Origin: Neisseria macacae ATCC 33926
GTDB lineage: Bacteria > Pseudomonadota > Gammaproteobacteria > Burkholderiales > Neisseriaceae
Direction of reading: 5' to 3'
NCBI RefSeq assembly: GCF_022749495.1
Contig: NZ_CP094241.1
Location: 62,001 to 126,000, forward strand
Length of the DNA: 64,000 nt
Of the stretch, positions 50,008-57,289 are shown in pieces. Every line of letters starts with the position of its first letter. Position 1 is the first letter of the stretch. The translations under genes and the position numbers were made by a program. The notes beneath the pieces were generated by a model. That model saw nothing but the letters and a program-made list of their open reading frames with translations. It was not told the origin of the DNA and ran no database searches.

Positions 50008-50758
50008 GGCTGTTTTCTCTATGGATGTGTTTTCTTGGTGGCGCAATGCGGGATGGTGGCACAAAAGCCGTTGCGTATTATGCCACGCCTTGGTTTCAGC
50101 GTGCGAAACCCGGCCGTATGGCGGTTTTTGCGGCGGCTGCGCGGCGGACTTGGAAGAGTTTTTTACGGACGCGGCAAACAGTTGCCCCTTGTGTTTCCGC
50201 ACTATACAGGGCGGGGCGGTGTGCGGCGGCTGTCAGAAGAAGCCGCCGGCATTTGAGCGGATGTGGGCTTCGCTGTATTATGGGCCGCCCGTCAGCAGTA
50301 TGATACGCGCGTTGAAGCATTTGGCAGACCTCGGCATGAGCCGTCCGCTGGCGGAACTGATGCGCCGCCATGCGCCCGACTGGCTGGAAACGGAGCATTT
50401 CGATTTTGTGCTGCCCGTGCCGTTGAGTAAAGAAAGGCGGCTGCACCGCGGCTTCAACCAAAGCGAGGAATTGGCGGATATTCTGTCCGAACATTACGGC
50501 TGGACGCTGCTGCCGCGGCAGACGGTTTTCAGACGACATCGCGAGCCGCAAAGTACGCTGAAAAGCGCAGACAGGGTTCGCAATATAAAAAATGCTTTTG
50601 AAATCAATGGTCATATCTCGAAAAACTGTAATATTTTGTTAATCGACGATGTGTTCACCACCGGCTCGACGCTGAACGAACTGGCGCGGACGCTGAAAAA
50701 ATCAGGCGCAGGCAAGATTTTTTGCTGGAGTTTGGCGCGTCCGCTAATGAAAAAATAG
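50006..50758 (+). CDS. comF: ComF-family phosphoribosyltransferase-like protein
   Basis: 250 residues from the ATG at 50006, with GGAG 6 bases upstream; a TTG five codons earlier or an ATG five codons later are alternatives. N-terminal zinc-ribbon cysteines (CVLCHAL, CGGC, CPLC, CGGC). PRTase domain with VLPVPLSKERRLHRGFNQSE and PRPP loop ILLIDDVFTTGSTLNEL. ComF is needed for DNA transformation in other bacteria, which fits this competent genus. It overlaps the divergent bioH start by two bases. GC content falls near the C-terminus. Confidence 0.9.
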   Translation: MAVFSMDVFSWWRNAGWWHKSRCVLCHALVSACETRPYGGFCGGCAADLEEFFTDAANSCPLCFRTIQGGAVCGGCQKKPPAFERMWASLYYGPPVSSMIRALKHLADLGMSRPLAELMRRHAPDWLETEHFDFVLPVPLSKERRLHRGFNQSEELADILSEHYGWTLLPRQTVFRRHREPQSTLKSADRVRNIKNAFEINGHISKNCNILLIDDVFTTGSTLNELARTLKKSGAGKIFCWSLARPLMKK

Positions 50759-50821
50759 CTAAAGTTTTTGACACCTGCGGAACATTTCGGCATTATGCCC
50801 CTCTATAAGTGATTGATTTAT

Positions 50822-51286
50822 ATGTTTACCATAGTTTTGTACCAACCCGAAATCCCGCCCAATACGGGCAATATCATCCGATTGTGCGCCAACACCGGAG
50901 CCGATTTGCATCTGGTCAAGCCGCTCGGTTTTCCGCTGGATTCGGCAAAAATGAAACGCGCAGGTTTGGATTATCACGAGTTTGCAAAACTGACGGTACA
51001 CGAGAATTTCGAAGATTGTCTCAAAGCCCTGGAAGGCCGCCGCATTTTCGCGCTGACCACCAAAGGCAAAACCCGTCCTGACGAAGTTTCCTTTGTTGAG
51101 GGCGATGTCTTTTTGTTCGGCCCCGAGACACGCGGCCTGCCCGCCGAAATCCTCGACACCCTGCCCCAAGGGCAAAAGCTGCGCCTGCCCATGAAGCCCG
51201 GCAGCCGGAGCATGAATCTTTCCAACACCGTCGCCGTGATTCTGTTTGAAGCATGGCGGCAAAACGGTTACGCAGGCGGTGTATAA
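50822..51286 (+). CDS. trmL: tRNA (cytidine/uridine-34 2'-O)-methyltransferase TrmL
   Basis: 154 residues from the ATG at 50822 (the frame opens three codons earlier with TTG). SPOUT fold: VLYQPEIPPNTGNIIRLCAN, VKPLGFPLDS, VFLFGPETRGLPAEIL and RSMNLSNTVAVILFEAWRQ, forming the trefoil-knot SAM site. It modifies the wobble base of tRNA-Leu. Weak ribosome site. Next gene on the strand is rlpA. Confidence 0.93.
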   Translation: MFTIVLYQPEIPPNTGNIIRLCANTGADLHLVKPLGFPLDSAKMKRAGLDYHEFAKLTVHENFEDCLKALEGRRIFALTTKGKTRPDEVSFVEGDVFLFGPETRGLPAEILDTLPQGQKLRLPMKPGSRSMNLSNTVAVILFEAWRQNGYAGGV

Positions 51287-51312
51287 CATCCGCTGGGGAG
51301 TCTCCCTGAGCC

Positions 51313-51366
51313 GTTTGACAAAAACCAAGACGATACTGTCCGACAACAGCTTGGTTTTTGTCAAAC
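51313..51366. terminator. Long hairpin after trmL
   Basis: GTTTGACAAAAACCAAG and CTTGGTTTTTGTCAAAC form a 17-base-pair perfect stem with a 20-base loop, 27 bases past the trmL stop codon. It could be a terminator or an RNA-stability element for the rlpA leader; it lacks a clean T-run. Confidence 0.6.
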
Positions 51367-51436
51367 CGCCGATACGTCGTCTGAAACCGCCTGGGAGCCA
51401 TCCCACTGCGTTATCAACTCAAGAACGGACTACGTT

Positions 51437-52162
51437 TTGACTTTATCTAAAACTACCCTTTTCTCCACCCTGACTGCCGTCGCAATCAGCATCCTTTCCA
51501 TTCATTCCGCCTCAGCCGACTCCATCGTCCGTGCCGAGAAGCTGCATTCCTCCGCCAACCGCAGCTACAAAGTCGCCGGCAAACGCTACACGCCGATGAC
51601 CAAAGTATCCTCCTTCGTCCAAACCGGCAACGCTTCATGGTACGGCAACCAGTTCCACGGCCGTAAAACCTCCAGCGGCGAGCGTTACAACATGAACGCC
51701 CTGACCGCCGCCCACAAAACCCTCCCCATTCCCAGCTACGCCCGTGTGACCAACACCAAAAACGGTAAAAGCGTCATCGTCCGCGTCAACGACCGTGGTC
51801 CTTTCCACGGCAACCGTGTGATCGATGTTTCCAAAGCCGCCGCCCAACAATTGGGTTTCATCAACCAAGGCACGGCACATGTCAAAGTCGAACAAATCGT
51901 ACCAGGTCAAAGCACCCAAGTTTATGATGGCAAAGACATTTTCGTCGATTTGAAATCCTTCGGTACCGAACGCGAAGCGCAAGCCTATATGAACCAGGCG
52001 GCAAGAAACCTTTCCGCCGGCATGATGAACCCGAGAGTTTCCATGGAGAAACGTGACTACGAATACGTCGTCAAAATGGGTCCGTTCACCTCGCAAGAGC
52101 GTGCCGCCGAAGCCGAAGCCAAAGCACGCGGTCTGATTCAGGCAGCTTCGCTGTCCCTCTAA
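51437..52162 (+). CDS. rlpA: RlpA-family protein with DPBB and SPOR domains
   Basis: 241 residues from a TTG; no nearer in-frame ATG gives a signal peptide. Residues 1-27 form an export signal (ISILSIHSASA). DPBB domain: GNASWYGNQFHGRKTSSGER, ALTAAHKTLPIPSYARVTN, VIVRVNDRGPFHGNRVIDVS and AAAQQLGF. A C-terminal SPOR-like domain starts near residue 170 (DIFVDLKSFGTEREAQAY ... VVKMGPFTSQERA). RlpA acts on denuded glycan strands at the septum in other bacteria. No lipobox Cys is seen, unlike many RlpA proteins. Confidence 0.88.
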   Translation: MTLSKTTLFSTLTAVAISILSIHSASADSIVRAEKLHSSANRSYKVAGKRYTPMTKVSSFVQTGNASWYGNQFHGRKTSSGERYNMNALTAAHKTLPIPSYARVTNTKNGKSVIVRVNDRGPFHGNRVIDVSKAAAQQLGFINQGTAHVKVEQIVPGQSTQVYDGKDIFVDLKSFGTEREAQAYMNQAARNLSAGMMNPRVSMEKRDYEYVVKMGPFTSQERAAEAEAKARGLIQAASLSL

Positions 52163-52182
52163 GCCGCATCCGTGTTTTCAGA

Positions 52183-52209
52183 CGACCTGTTGCAAGACAG
52201 GTCGTTTTG
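52183..52209 (+). terminator. rlpA terminator
   Basis: ACGACCTGT / ACAGGTCGT stem with TTGCAAG loop and following TTTT. It starts inside an uptake sequence (TTTTCAGACGACC), so only one arm is an uptake sequence. Confidence 0.7.
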
Positions 52210-52257
52210 TATTGAAGCTAGGTACAAAGCCGTCGTATCCTTGCATCCTTTTCCTTA

Positions 52258-52375
52258 TATAGTGGATTAAAATAGTGGATTAAAATTGCAATGATACGGC
52301 GTTGCCAACGCCCTTATACTACCCGTACACAGCGGGCGTTGCCGCCTTGTCTCATTTTTATTTTAATCCACTATA
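52258..52375. repeat. Correia-like element with a divergent core
   Basis: Ends are Correia-like (TATAGTGGATTAAAATAGTG, with the terminal motif doubled on the left, and TTTTAATCCACTATA on the right). The core (GATACGGCGTTGCCAACGCC ... CACAGCGGGCGTTGCCGCC) is only partly related to the other eleven elements. Confidence 0.7.
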
Positions 52376-52408
52376 ATTCCCCGCTTCTCAACCAAAGGAA
52401 TCCCCACC

Positions 52409-52741
52409 ATGTCCCTCCCACCTTGCCCGCAATGCCAATCCGAATACACCTACGAAGACGGCAGCCAATACATCTGTCCCGAATGCGCGTTTGAATGGAC
52501 GGAAAACGACGGCGAAGCCGCAGAAGAAACCATGAGCGTCAAAGATGCCAACGGCGCCGTGTTGCAAGACGGCGACACCGTCGTCCTGATTAAAGACCTC
52601 AAAGTCAAAGGCAGCTCCATGGTTATCAAGCAAGGAACCAAGGTAAAAGGCATACGCCTGCAAGAAGGCGACCACAATATCGGTTGCAAAATCGACGGCA
52701 GCGCGATGAATTTGAAATCAGAGTTTGTCAAAAAAGCATGA
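52409..52741 (+). CDS. yjdM: YjdM/PhnA-family zinc-ribbon protein
   Basis: 110 residues. N-terminal zinc ribbon (CPQCQSEYTY ... YICPECAFEW) and the conserved PhnA C-terminal domain: VKDANGAVLQDGDTVVLIKD, LKVKGSSMVIKQGTKVKGIR and GDHNIGCKIDGSAMNLKSEF. Formerly named alkylphosphonate utilisation protein; not a phosphonatase. Cytoplasmic, function unclear. Its last codons carry the -35 of the next promoter. Confidence 0.93.
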   Translation: MSLPPCPQCQSEYTYEDGSQYICPECAFEWTENDGEAAEETMSVKDANGAVLQDGDTVVLIKDLKVKGSSMVIKQGTKVKGIRLQEGDHNIGCKIDGSAMNLKSEFVKKA

Positions 52742-52753
52742 TGTTGGTATAAT
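52725..52753 (+). promoter_or_regulatory. Near-consensus sigma-70 promoter
   Basis: TTGTCA (52725-52730), 17 bases, TATAAT (52748-52753), with TGG before the -10. It points into a 300-base region without a plus-strand gene. Confidence 0.7.
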
Positions 52754-52759
52754 AACCGT

Positions 52760-52843
52760 TGGTGGGTCGCTAGGCCGACCTGAAAACCGTTTGTAAAGCT
52801 ACTTGTCTCCGTAAGGGTTGCTTTCAAACGGTTTTCGCCTTTT
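52760..52843 (+). ncRNA. Candidate small RNA
   Basis: Downstream of the strong promoter. A first hairpin is GGTCG-CTAGGC-CGACC (about 52765-52780). A second is a long stem GAAAACCGTTTG-T-AAAGC / GCTTT-CAAACGGTTTTC with a 20-base loop containing TCTCCGTAAGGG, then CGCCTTTT. No open frame of note, and the next plus-strand gene is over 1.8 kb away. About 84 nt predicted. It fits no Rfam family I can recall; it is not 6S, 4.5S or tmRNA. Ends are inferred. Confidence 0.5.
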
Positions 52844-52905
52844 CGGCAGGAGGAAATAGGCGTTGCACCAATTGACGGCAGCGATATTTCGTCCGCCACA
52901 TCAAA

Positions 52906-52950
52906 CAAAGGTCGTCTGAAACCTGTTTTCGGTTTCAGACGACCTTTTTC
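52906..52950. terminator. Uptake-sequence hairpin
   Basis: AAAGGTCGTCTGAAACCTG / CGGTTTCAGACGACCTTTTT, between the candidate small RNA and the ftsY 3' end. Confidence 0.8.
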
Positions 52951-53046
52951 ATGGTTCGGCAAAATGGCTGTGTCGAATCAAAACGCATCCGCAGGCATTT
53001 TGCCGTATCGGGATTTTTCGTTATCGGACTGTTTGCCCGATTTGGC

Positions 53047-54387
53047 TTAGTCCAACAACGCGTCCACAAACGCGCGCGCGTCAAACGGGCGCAAATCGTC
53101 TATGCCTTCGCCCACGCCGATATAGCGGACGGGGACGGGGCGGTCGGAGGCAAGCGCGGCGAGGATGCCGCCTTTTGCCGTACCGTCGAGTTTGGTCACA
53201 ATCAGTCCCGTCAGCCCCAGCGCATCGTCAAAGGCTTTGACTTGGTTGACGGCGTTTTGCCCGATATTGGCATCGAGGACGACGATGATTTCGTGCGGCG
53301 CATCGGGCATCGCTTTTTGCAGCACGCGCTTCACTTTTTTGATTTCTTCCATCAAATGAAGCTGCGTGGGCAGGCGGCCAGCGGTGTCGGCAAGCACGAT
53401 GTCGATGCCGCGCGCTTTGGCGGCTTGAACGGCATCGAAGCAGACGGCGGCGGAATCACCCGTGGTTTGCGAGATGACGGTAACGTTGTTGCGTTCGCCC
53501 CATGCTTGAAGCTGCTCGCGAGCGGCGGCGCGGAAGGTGTCGCCTGCGGCAAGCAGCACGGATTTGCCCTGAGCTTGGAAATATTTGGCGAGTTTGCCGA
53601 TGGAAGTGGTTTTACCCGCGCCGTTGATGCCCGCCAACATGATGACGAACGGCTCTTTCGTGTCGGGCAAGACCAGCGGTTTTTCCAACGGCTTAATCAA
53701 GTCGTACAAAGCTTCTTTCAATGCGCCGCGCAACTCGTTGCCGTCTTTCAGCCCCTTGAGGCTGACGCGGTTGCGCACGTCTTTCATCAGGTATTCCGTC
53801 GCTTCCATGCCCATGTCGCTGGTAATCAGCACGGTTTCCAGCTCTTCGTACAAGTCTTCGTCGATTTGCCCGCCGCCGAACACGCCCGCCAGCGATTTCG
53901 CCATTTTGTCGCGCGATTTGGTCAAACCCTGTTTCAAACGCGCCGCCCAGCCGAGTTTGGGTTCGGTTTCGGATGGTTCAGAGGTTTCAGACGACGTTGC
54001 GACGGCTGTATTTTCAAAGGCTGCTACGGAATGTTCTTCGGATGTTGCAGGCGTGGCTTCGGCTTGGATTTCTAAAGTTTCGACAGCTTCTGCGGTTTCA
54101 GACGACCCGTCGCTGACCGCTTCATGGACGTGTTCGACCGTTTCGGAAACATGTTCAACCACAGTCTCGCAGATTTCTTCGGCGTGCTCTTTGGTACTTT
54201 CTACCGCCGTTTCAACTGCCGCCGTCAGCTCTTCCGCTTTTTCGCCGACATTTTCCTGAACCGTTTCAAGCGTTTGCGAAACGGCAGCTTCAGCGTTCTC
54301 TACGGCTTCGGCGGCGGTTTCCTGAATACGGGTTTCTTCTTGAGCGGGCGTTTCCTGTTTTTTCTTGCGGCGGAAGAAGCTGAACAT
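53047..54387 (-). CDS. ftsY: Signal recognition particle receptor FtsY
   Basis: 446 residues. The first ~140 residues are a very acidic, Val/Ala/Glu-rich A domain (for example EETRIQETAAEAVENAEAAV). Then come the four-helix N domain and the G domain: GINGAGKTTSIGKLAKYFQ, DTFRAAAREQL, LADTAGRLPTQ, TKLDGTAKGGI and GVGEGIDDLRPF. It docks ribosome-SRP complexes at the inner membrane. Two uptake sequences fall in the low-constraint A domain, where their peptide reading is tolerated. Confidence 0.97.
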   Translation of the reverse strand: MFSFFRRKKKQETPAQEETRIQETAAEAVENAEAAVSQTLETVQENVGEKAEELTAAVETAVESTKEHAEEICETVVEHVSETVEHVHEAVSDGSSETAEAVETLEIQAEATPATSEEHSVAAFENTAVATSSETSEPSETEPKLGWAARLKQGLTKSRDKMAKSLAGVFGGGQIDEDLYEELETVLITSDMGMEATEYLMKDVRNRVSLKGLKDGNELRGALKEALYDLIKPLEKPLVLPDTKEPFVIMLAGINGAGKTTSIGKLAKYFQAQGKSVLLAAGDTFRAAAREQLQAWGERNNVTVISQTTGDSAAVCFDAVQAAKARGIDIVLADTAGRLPTQLHLMEEIKKVKRVLQKAMPDAPHEIIVVLDANIGQNAVNQVKAFDDALGLTGLIVTKLDGTAKGGILAALASDRPVPVRYIGVGEGIDDLRPFDARAFVDALLD

Positions 54388-54617
54388 TGAATTTTCCTTT
54401 TAATTTTAGAAACTTGAAATAGGGCGTATTGTAGCGTATTTTGCGCGGCAAGGTCGTCTGAAAACGTGATAATCGAATAAGGTTTGCTGACGTGTTCCGC
54501 GGATGGAAGTACAATACCCGTCTTCTCGGTTTCCGCTATTCGGAGTGCCGCATCGTCCTCAAGTGGAATAAGGTCGTTTTACTCCGTATCGTTTTGATTT
54601 TTAAAAGGTAAGCCAAA

Positions 54618-55064
54618 ATGAAAAGAATATTTTTTACCATCCTGTTTTTGTCTACGGCTGCCTATGCCAGCCATACCTATTCATCAGACAAGTTGACTTG
54701 CACATACCAAGATTTGACCGCCCCAAACAGCCAACCGAAAACAACGGCTTGCAGCAGCCTGGCTTGGGAAAGCGCACAAGTCTATGATGAAAAACGCGGC
54801 GGCTATATCGCGGGGAACGGGGAAGAGTACAAATTGAAAAATGGAAAAACGATTGTTTTTTCGTATGAAGCCTTTGTGAAAACGAAAGAATCCAACCCGA
54901 CAGGCGGCAAATGGACTCATTCGACCAAACTGATGAATAACAAGACTTACACCACCTCCGAGCGTACCTTAAAAGGCAAAAGCTGGACCTGCTACCGCTC
55001 GGAAAAAGAAGAATTATGCGTAGATGCCCCAAGCCTTTACTCTATCTTATCGGCTGTTAATTAA
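54618..55064 (+). CDS. Exported protein of unknown function with four cysteines
   Basis: 148 residues. Signal peptide MKRIFFTILFLSTAAYA. The mature part has Cys pairs at the start (LTC, TAC) and the end (WTC, ELC), a beta-rich, Gly/Lys/Thr-rich centre (YKLKNGKTIVFSYEAFVK) and SERTLKGKSWTCYRSEKEEL. Two disulfides in the periplasm are plausible. I do not recognise the family. AAAAGGTAAG precedes the ATG. Confidence 0.7.
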   Translation: MKRIFFTILFLSTAAYASHTYSSDKLTCTYQDLTAPNSQPKTTACSSLAWESAQVYDEKRGGYIAGNGEEYKLKNGKTIVFSYEAFVKTKESNPTGGKWTHSTKLMNNKTYTTSERTLKGKSWTCYRSEKEELCVDAPSLYSILSAVN

Positions 55065-55102
55065 TTTCCTCTGCGTTTGGCTTTGCCTAATGTCTCGATA
55101 TG

Positions 55103-55148
55103 AAAAAAGGTCGTCTGAAACCGGATTTCCAGTTTCAGACGACCTTTT
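55103..55148 (+). terminator. Uptake-sequence hairpin terminator
   Basis: AAAAAAGGTCGTCTGAAACC / AGTTTCAGACGACCTTTT after the exported-protein gene. Confidence 0.8.
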
Positions 55149-55541
55149 GTTTACCGTTACGCCCTCCAGCATCTATATCCTTTGCCTCACGCTTTTGTTA
55201 ACCTTTAAAGATTATAGTGGATTAACTTTAAACCAGCACGGCGTTGCCTCGCCTTGCCGTACTGTCTGCGGCTTCGTCGCCTTGTCCTGATTTAAAGTTA
55301 ATCCACTATATATTCGGACGGAGGCTGACAGTTTGCCGATTCCGGATAAACCTGCCCAACCCATTGCCGTTTCCGTGCGGGCGGAAGGGATGGAAAGTCA
55401 AGCATCAAAACACTATCCCCATACGGTCTTTTTAAAAAAGGTCGTCTGAAAATACGGCATATATTTTCACCGAGCAACAACCTTATCGGGAAATGCGAAC
55501 TTGCCGAACATCCCGTTTATGTATATGATAACGAACACCGT
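55149..55541. other. Gene-free region before tRNA-Thr
   Basis: Contains the 98 bp Correia-type element, a lone uptake sequence at about 55436-55452, and AT-rich sequence upstream of the tRNA. No gene is seen. Confidence 0.6.
55213..55310. repeat. Correia-type element, 98 bp variant
   Basis: Ends are intact, but the direct repeat CTATCTGTA/ACTGTCTG in the core is reduced by 9 bases compared with the 107 bp copies. Confidence 0.88.
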
Positions 55542-55617
55542 GCCGGTGTAGCTCAGTTGGTAGAGCAGCGCATTCGTAACGCGAAGGTCGGGGGTTCGAT
55601 TCCCTTCTCCGGCACCA
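55542..55617 (+). tRNA. tRNA-Thr (CGU)
   Basis: GCCGGTGTAGCTCAGTTGGT ... with anticodon loop TTCGTAA (anticodon CGT), T-arm GGTTCGATTCC, acceptor GCCGGTG/(C)TCCGGC and encoded CCA; 76 nt. The base of the anticodon loop has an A-C mismatch (CGCA / CGCG). Confidence 0.95.
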
Positions 55618-55628
55618 GATTGGATAAA

Positions 55629-55677
55629 GAAAGGTCGTCTGAAAACTTGGTTTTGGGTTTTCAGACGACCTTTTTTA
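55629..55677. terminator. tRNA-Thr terminator (uptake-sequence hairpin)
   Basis: AAAGGTCGTCTGAAAACTTGG ends facing TTTTCAGACGACCTTTTTT, 12 bases past the tRNA. Confidence 0.8.
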
Positions 55678-55848
55678 TTGCGGTGTTTGTTCAAGACTGA
55701 GGACTCGGAAGGTGTCTTTTAGAATATCAAGAACTCCATCCATTCCATATGGACAAATATTTTTGTTATCAAGAAAATCTTTATTTATACGCTCTTGCCA
55801 TGATTCTCTATCATGAAGGGTACTAACGTCAAAATGTATATTTGCAGC
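55675..55848 (-). pseudogene. C-terminal gene fragment, unidentified
   Basis: The minus strand encodes about 55 residues of coding-like sequence (HFDVSTLHDRESWQERINKD, then FLDNKNICPYG and DTFRVLSLEQTPQ) ending in a normal stop. Upstream it runs into the palindromic repeat at 55852-55883. It does not look like the end of the DUF924 gene whose 5' part lies on the other side of the repeat. Probably the tail of a lost gene. Confidence 0.4.
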
Positions 55849-56068
55849 AAGCCGTAGGTCGGATACTTGTATCCGACCTACGGCTGCTGCCCTGCATATT
55901 GCCGCGCCAGTCGGCCAGTTCGCCCTGTGCGGCGCGTTGCCACACGGCAAAAAAGCGTTGGCGGATGATGCCGTCGAACGCATCGGATCGGGCAAACCAT
56001 TGCTGCGGCGCAGTTTCGCGAAACCAAAAATCCAATACGGCACGATAATCTGAAGACGGAGCGTTCAT
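55829..56068 (-). pseudogene. DUF924-type gene, truncated after about 60 codons
   Basis: The ATG at 56068 follows the SDR stop codon by two bases. The first ~58 residues (VLDFWFRETAPQQWFARSDA, FDGIIRQRFFAVWQRAAQGE, LADWRG) match the start of DUF924 proteins, which are normally about 180 residues. The frame then reads through the GTAGGTCGG repeat and stops at 55829. The remainder of the domain is missing, so the gene is broken. Confidence 0.75.
55852..55883. repeat. GTAGGTCGGATAC palindromic repeat
   Basis: CCGTAGGTCGGATAC-TT-GTATCCGACCTACGG, a perfect 32-base palindrome of the family arrayed at 40911-41382. It interrupts the DUF924-type gene. Confidence 0.85.
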
Positions 56069-56070
56069 GA

Positions 56071-56835
56071 TTACAAACCCTTCCGCATAATCCGCTGCCC
56101 CAGCCGTGCGGAGAGGCGGTTAATCCAATAGAGCCACTTCGTTTTGCCAATCATGCTTTCAAAGCGGTTGCGTTCAAAATCACGCCAAAATTCGTCTGCC
56201 AATTCGTCGGGCGAAATTTTCAGGTGCGCGTGCCCCTTGCCTTTGTACATGGGCGTGGCGACCATGGGCGGCAGGATTTCGAACACGCGGATACCGCTGT
56301 TTTCCAACTGCCAGCGCAACACTTGCGAAAAGCTGTGTAGCGCGGCTTTGGTGGCACAGTAAACGGCGCAGGTTTCCTTGGGCACCACCGCCAAGCCCGA
56401 TGATACGTTGATAACGGCGGCCTGCGGCTTGCCCGCCAGCATGGGTAGGAAGGCGCGGGTGAGCTGCACGGGCGCGGTGAGATTGACGGCGATTTCCTGC
56501 GCGATTTCGTCGTCCGTCTGCTCGTCCAACCGTTTGGTGAACTGGATGCCGGCGTTGTTGATGAGGATACTGGTTTCGGGAAACTGCGCCGCCAGCCGTG
56601 CGCGGTCTTCGGCTTGGGAAACGTCGGCGACGGCATATCCGCAACGTGCGCCGTTATCGTGCAGGCTGCCTGAAAGCTGTTCTCCTGAAAGTTGTTCTAC
56701 GGCTTGGCGTAGCGCGTCTTCGCGCCGTCCGACCAAAATCACGCGGTTGCCCGCTGCATGGAACTTTTTTGCCAGCGCAAAGCCGATGCCGGTGGCGCCG
56801 CCGGTGATGAGTACGGTGTGTTGTGTGGGGATCAT
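56071..56835 (-). CDS. Short-chain dehydrogenase/reductase (DltE-like)
   Basis: 254 residues. Rossmann motif LITGGATGIGFALAKKF, NNAG in ILINNAGIQFTKRL, Ser in VINVSSGLAVVPKE and the YxxxK active site in CAVYCATKAALHSFSQ. The C-terminus (YWINRLSARLGQRIMRKGL) resembles DltE/YvaG-type SDRs. Substrate unknown. Within and just upstream lie foreign uptake-sequence dialects (56663-56674 and 56871-56882), and the gene is flanked by broken genes on both sides, so it looks like the surviving part of an imported segment. Confidence 0.88.
   Translation of the reverse strand: MIPTQHTVLITGGATGIGFALAKKFHAAGNRVILVGRREDALRQAVEQLSGEQLSGSLHDNGARCGYAVADVSQAEDRARLAAQFPETSILINNAGIQFTKRLDEQTDDEIAQEIAVNLTAPVQLTRAFLPMLAGKPQAAVINVSSGLAVVPKETCAVYCATKAALHSFSQVLRWQLENSGIRVFEILPPMVATPMYKGKGHAHLKISPDELADEFWRDFERNRFESMIGKTKWLYWINRLSARLGQRIMRKGL
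56663..56674. other. Uptake sequence of a foreign dialect (Simonsiella type)
   Basis: AGGCTGCCTGAA, identical to the published AG-simDUS (from memory), inside the SDR gene. The local dialect is AGGTCGTCTGAA. Confidence 0.6.
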
Positions 56836-56870
56836 GGGGTTTCCTTGTTTTGGGGGTGCAGGCTGCTTTT

Positions 56871-56882
56871 TTCAGGCTGCCT
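56871..56882. other. Uptake sequence of a foreign dialect (Kingella type)
   Basis: TTCAGGCTGCCT is the reverse complement of AGGCAGCCTGAA, the AG-kingDUS (from memory). It lies between the SDR gene and the next fragment, preceded by a half-copy GCAGGCTGCTTTTT that can form a hairpin with it. Confidence 0.6.
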
Positions 56883-57132
56883 ATTCTTTCAAAAAGCCGT
56901 ATTCGTACACCAGTGGTTCGAGTTTGGCAGCGAGGGCGGCGTAGGTGGTTTCGAAGGGGGCGAAGCCGGTTTGCGGAGCGGCCTTTTTCAGGGCGTTGCG
57001 GATTTTATACCAGCCTGCACCGCTTTTGTCGAGCAGGTATTCGTCGCGGATTTTGCGTTCGATGTCGGCCCGGTAGAAGGCCTGCCACAGCAAGCCGTAG
57101 GTCGGATACTTGTATCCGACACAGCTGTCCAA
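56881..57132 (-). pseudogene. C-terminal gene fragment upstream of the SDR gene
   Basis: The minus-strand frame starts within the GTAGGTCGG repeat, so the first dozen residues are repeat-derived. The following ~68 residues (QAFYRADIERKIRDEYLLDK, SGAGWYKIRNALKKAAPQTG, then ETTYAALAAKLEPLVYEYGF) look like the real C-terminus of a lost protein. Family not recognised. Same strand and spacing suggest it was cotranscribed with the SDR gene before truncation. Confidence 0.55.
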
Positions 57133-57160
57133 GATGTCAGATTCAAGAATCCGACCTACG
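57096..57160. repeat. GTAGGTCGGATAC-type repeat
   Basis: CGTAGGTCGGATACTTGTAT ... AGAATCCGACCTACG: same family as 40911-41382 and 55852-55883, with an altered middle. It truncates the gene fragment at 56881-57132. Confidence 0.8.
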
Positions 57161-57226
57161 ACGCTGCGCGGGAATGACGGCAGGGGGTGCGTTCTATTTT
57201 AATCTACATAAATATGTGTCGGTATT

Positions 57227-57272
57227 AAAAAAGGTCGTCTGAAACCTGATTTTCGGTTTCAGACGACCTTTT
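57227..57272 (-). terminator. mnmG terminator (uptake-sequence hairpin)
   Basis: AAAAAAGGTCGTCTGAAACC / CGGTTTCAGACGACCTTTTC, 18 bases past the mnmG stop codon. Confidence 0.8.
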
Positions 57273-57289
57273 CTTATCTGCGTGCAAGC

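Noticed and set aside
52742..53046. Riboswitch for a downstream gene.
   Set aside because: No plus-strand gene follows and ftsY reads the other way, so a free-standing RNA is the better reading. No known aptamer core is seen.
55675..56043. 122-codon minus-strand frame across the DUF924 fragment and the repeat.
   Set aside because: Its first half is an alternative frame of the DUF924 sequence and the middle is repeat; only the last ~55 codons look coding and are listed as a fragment.
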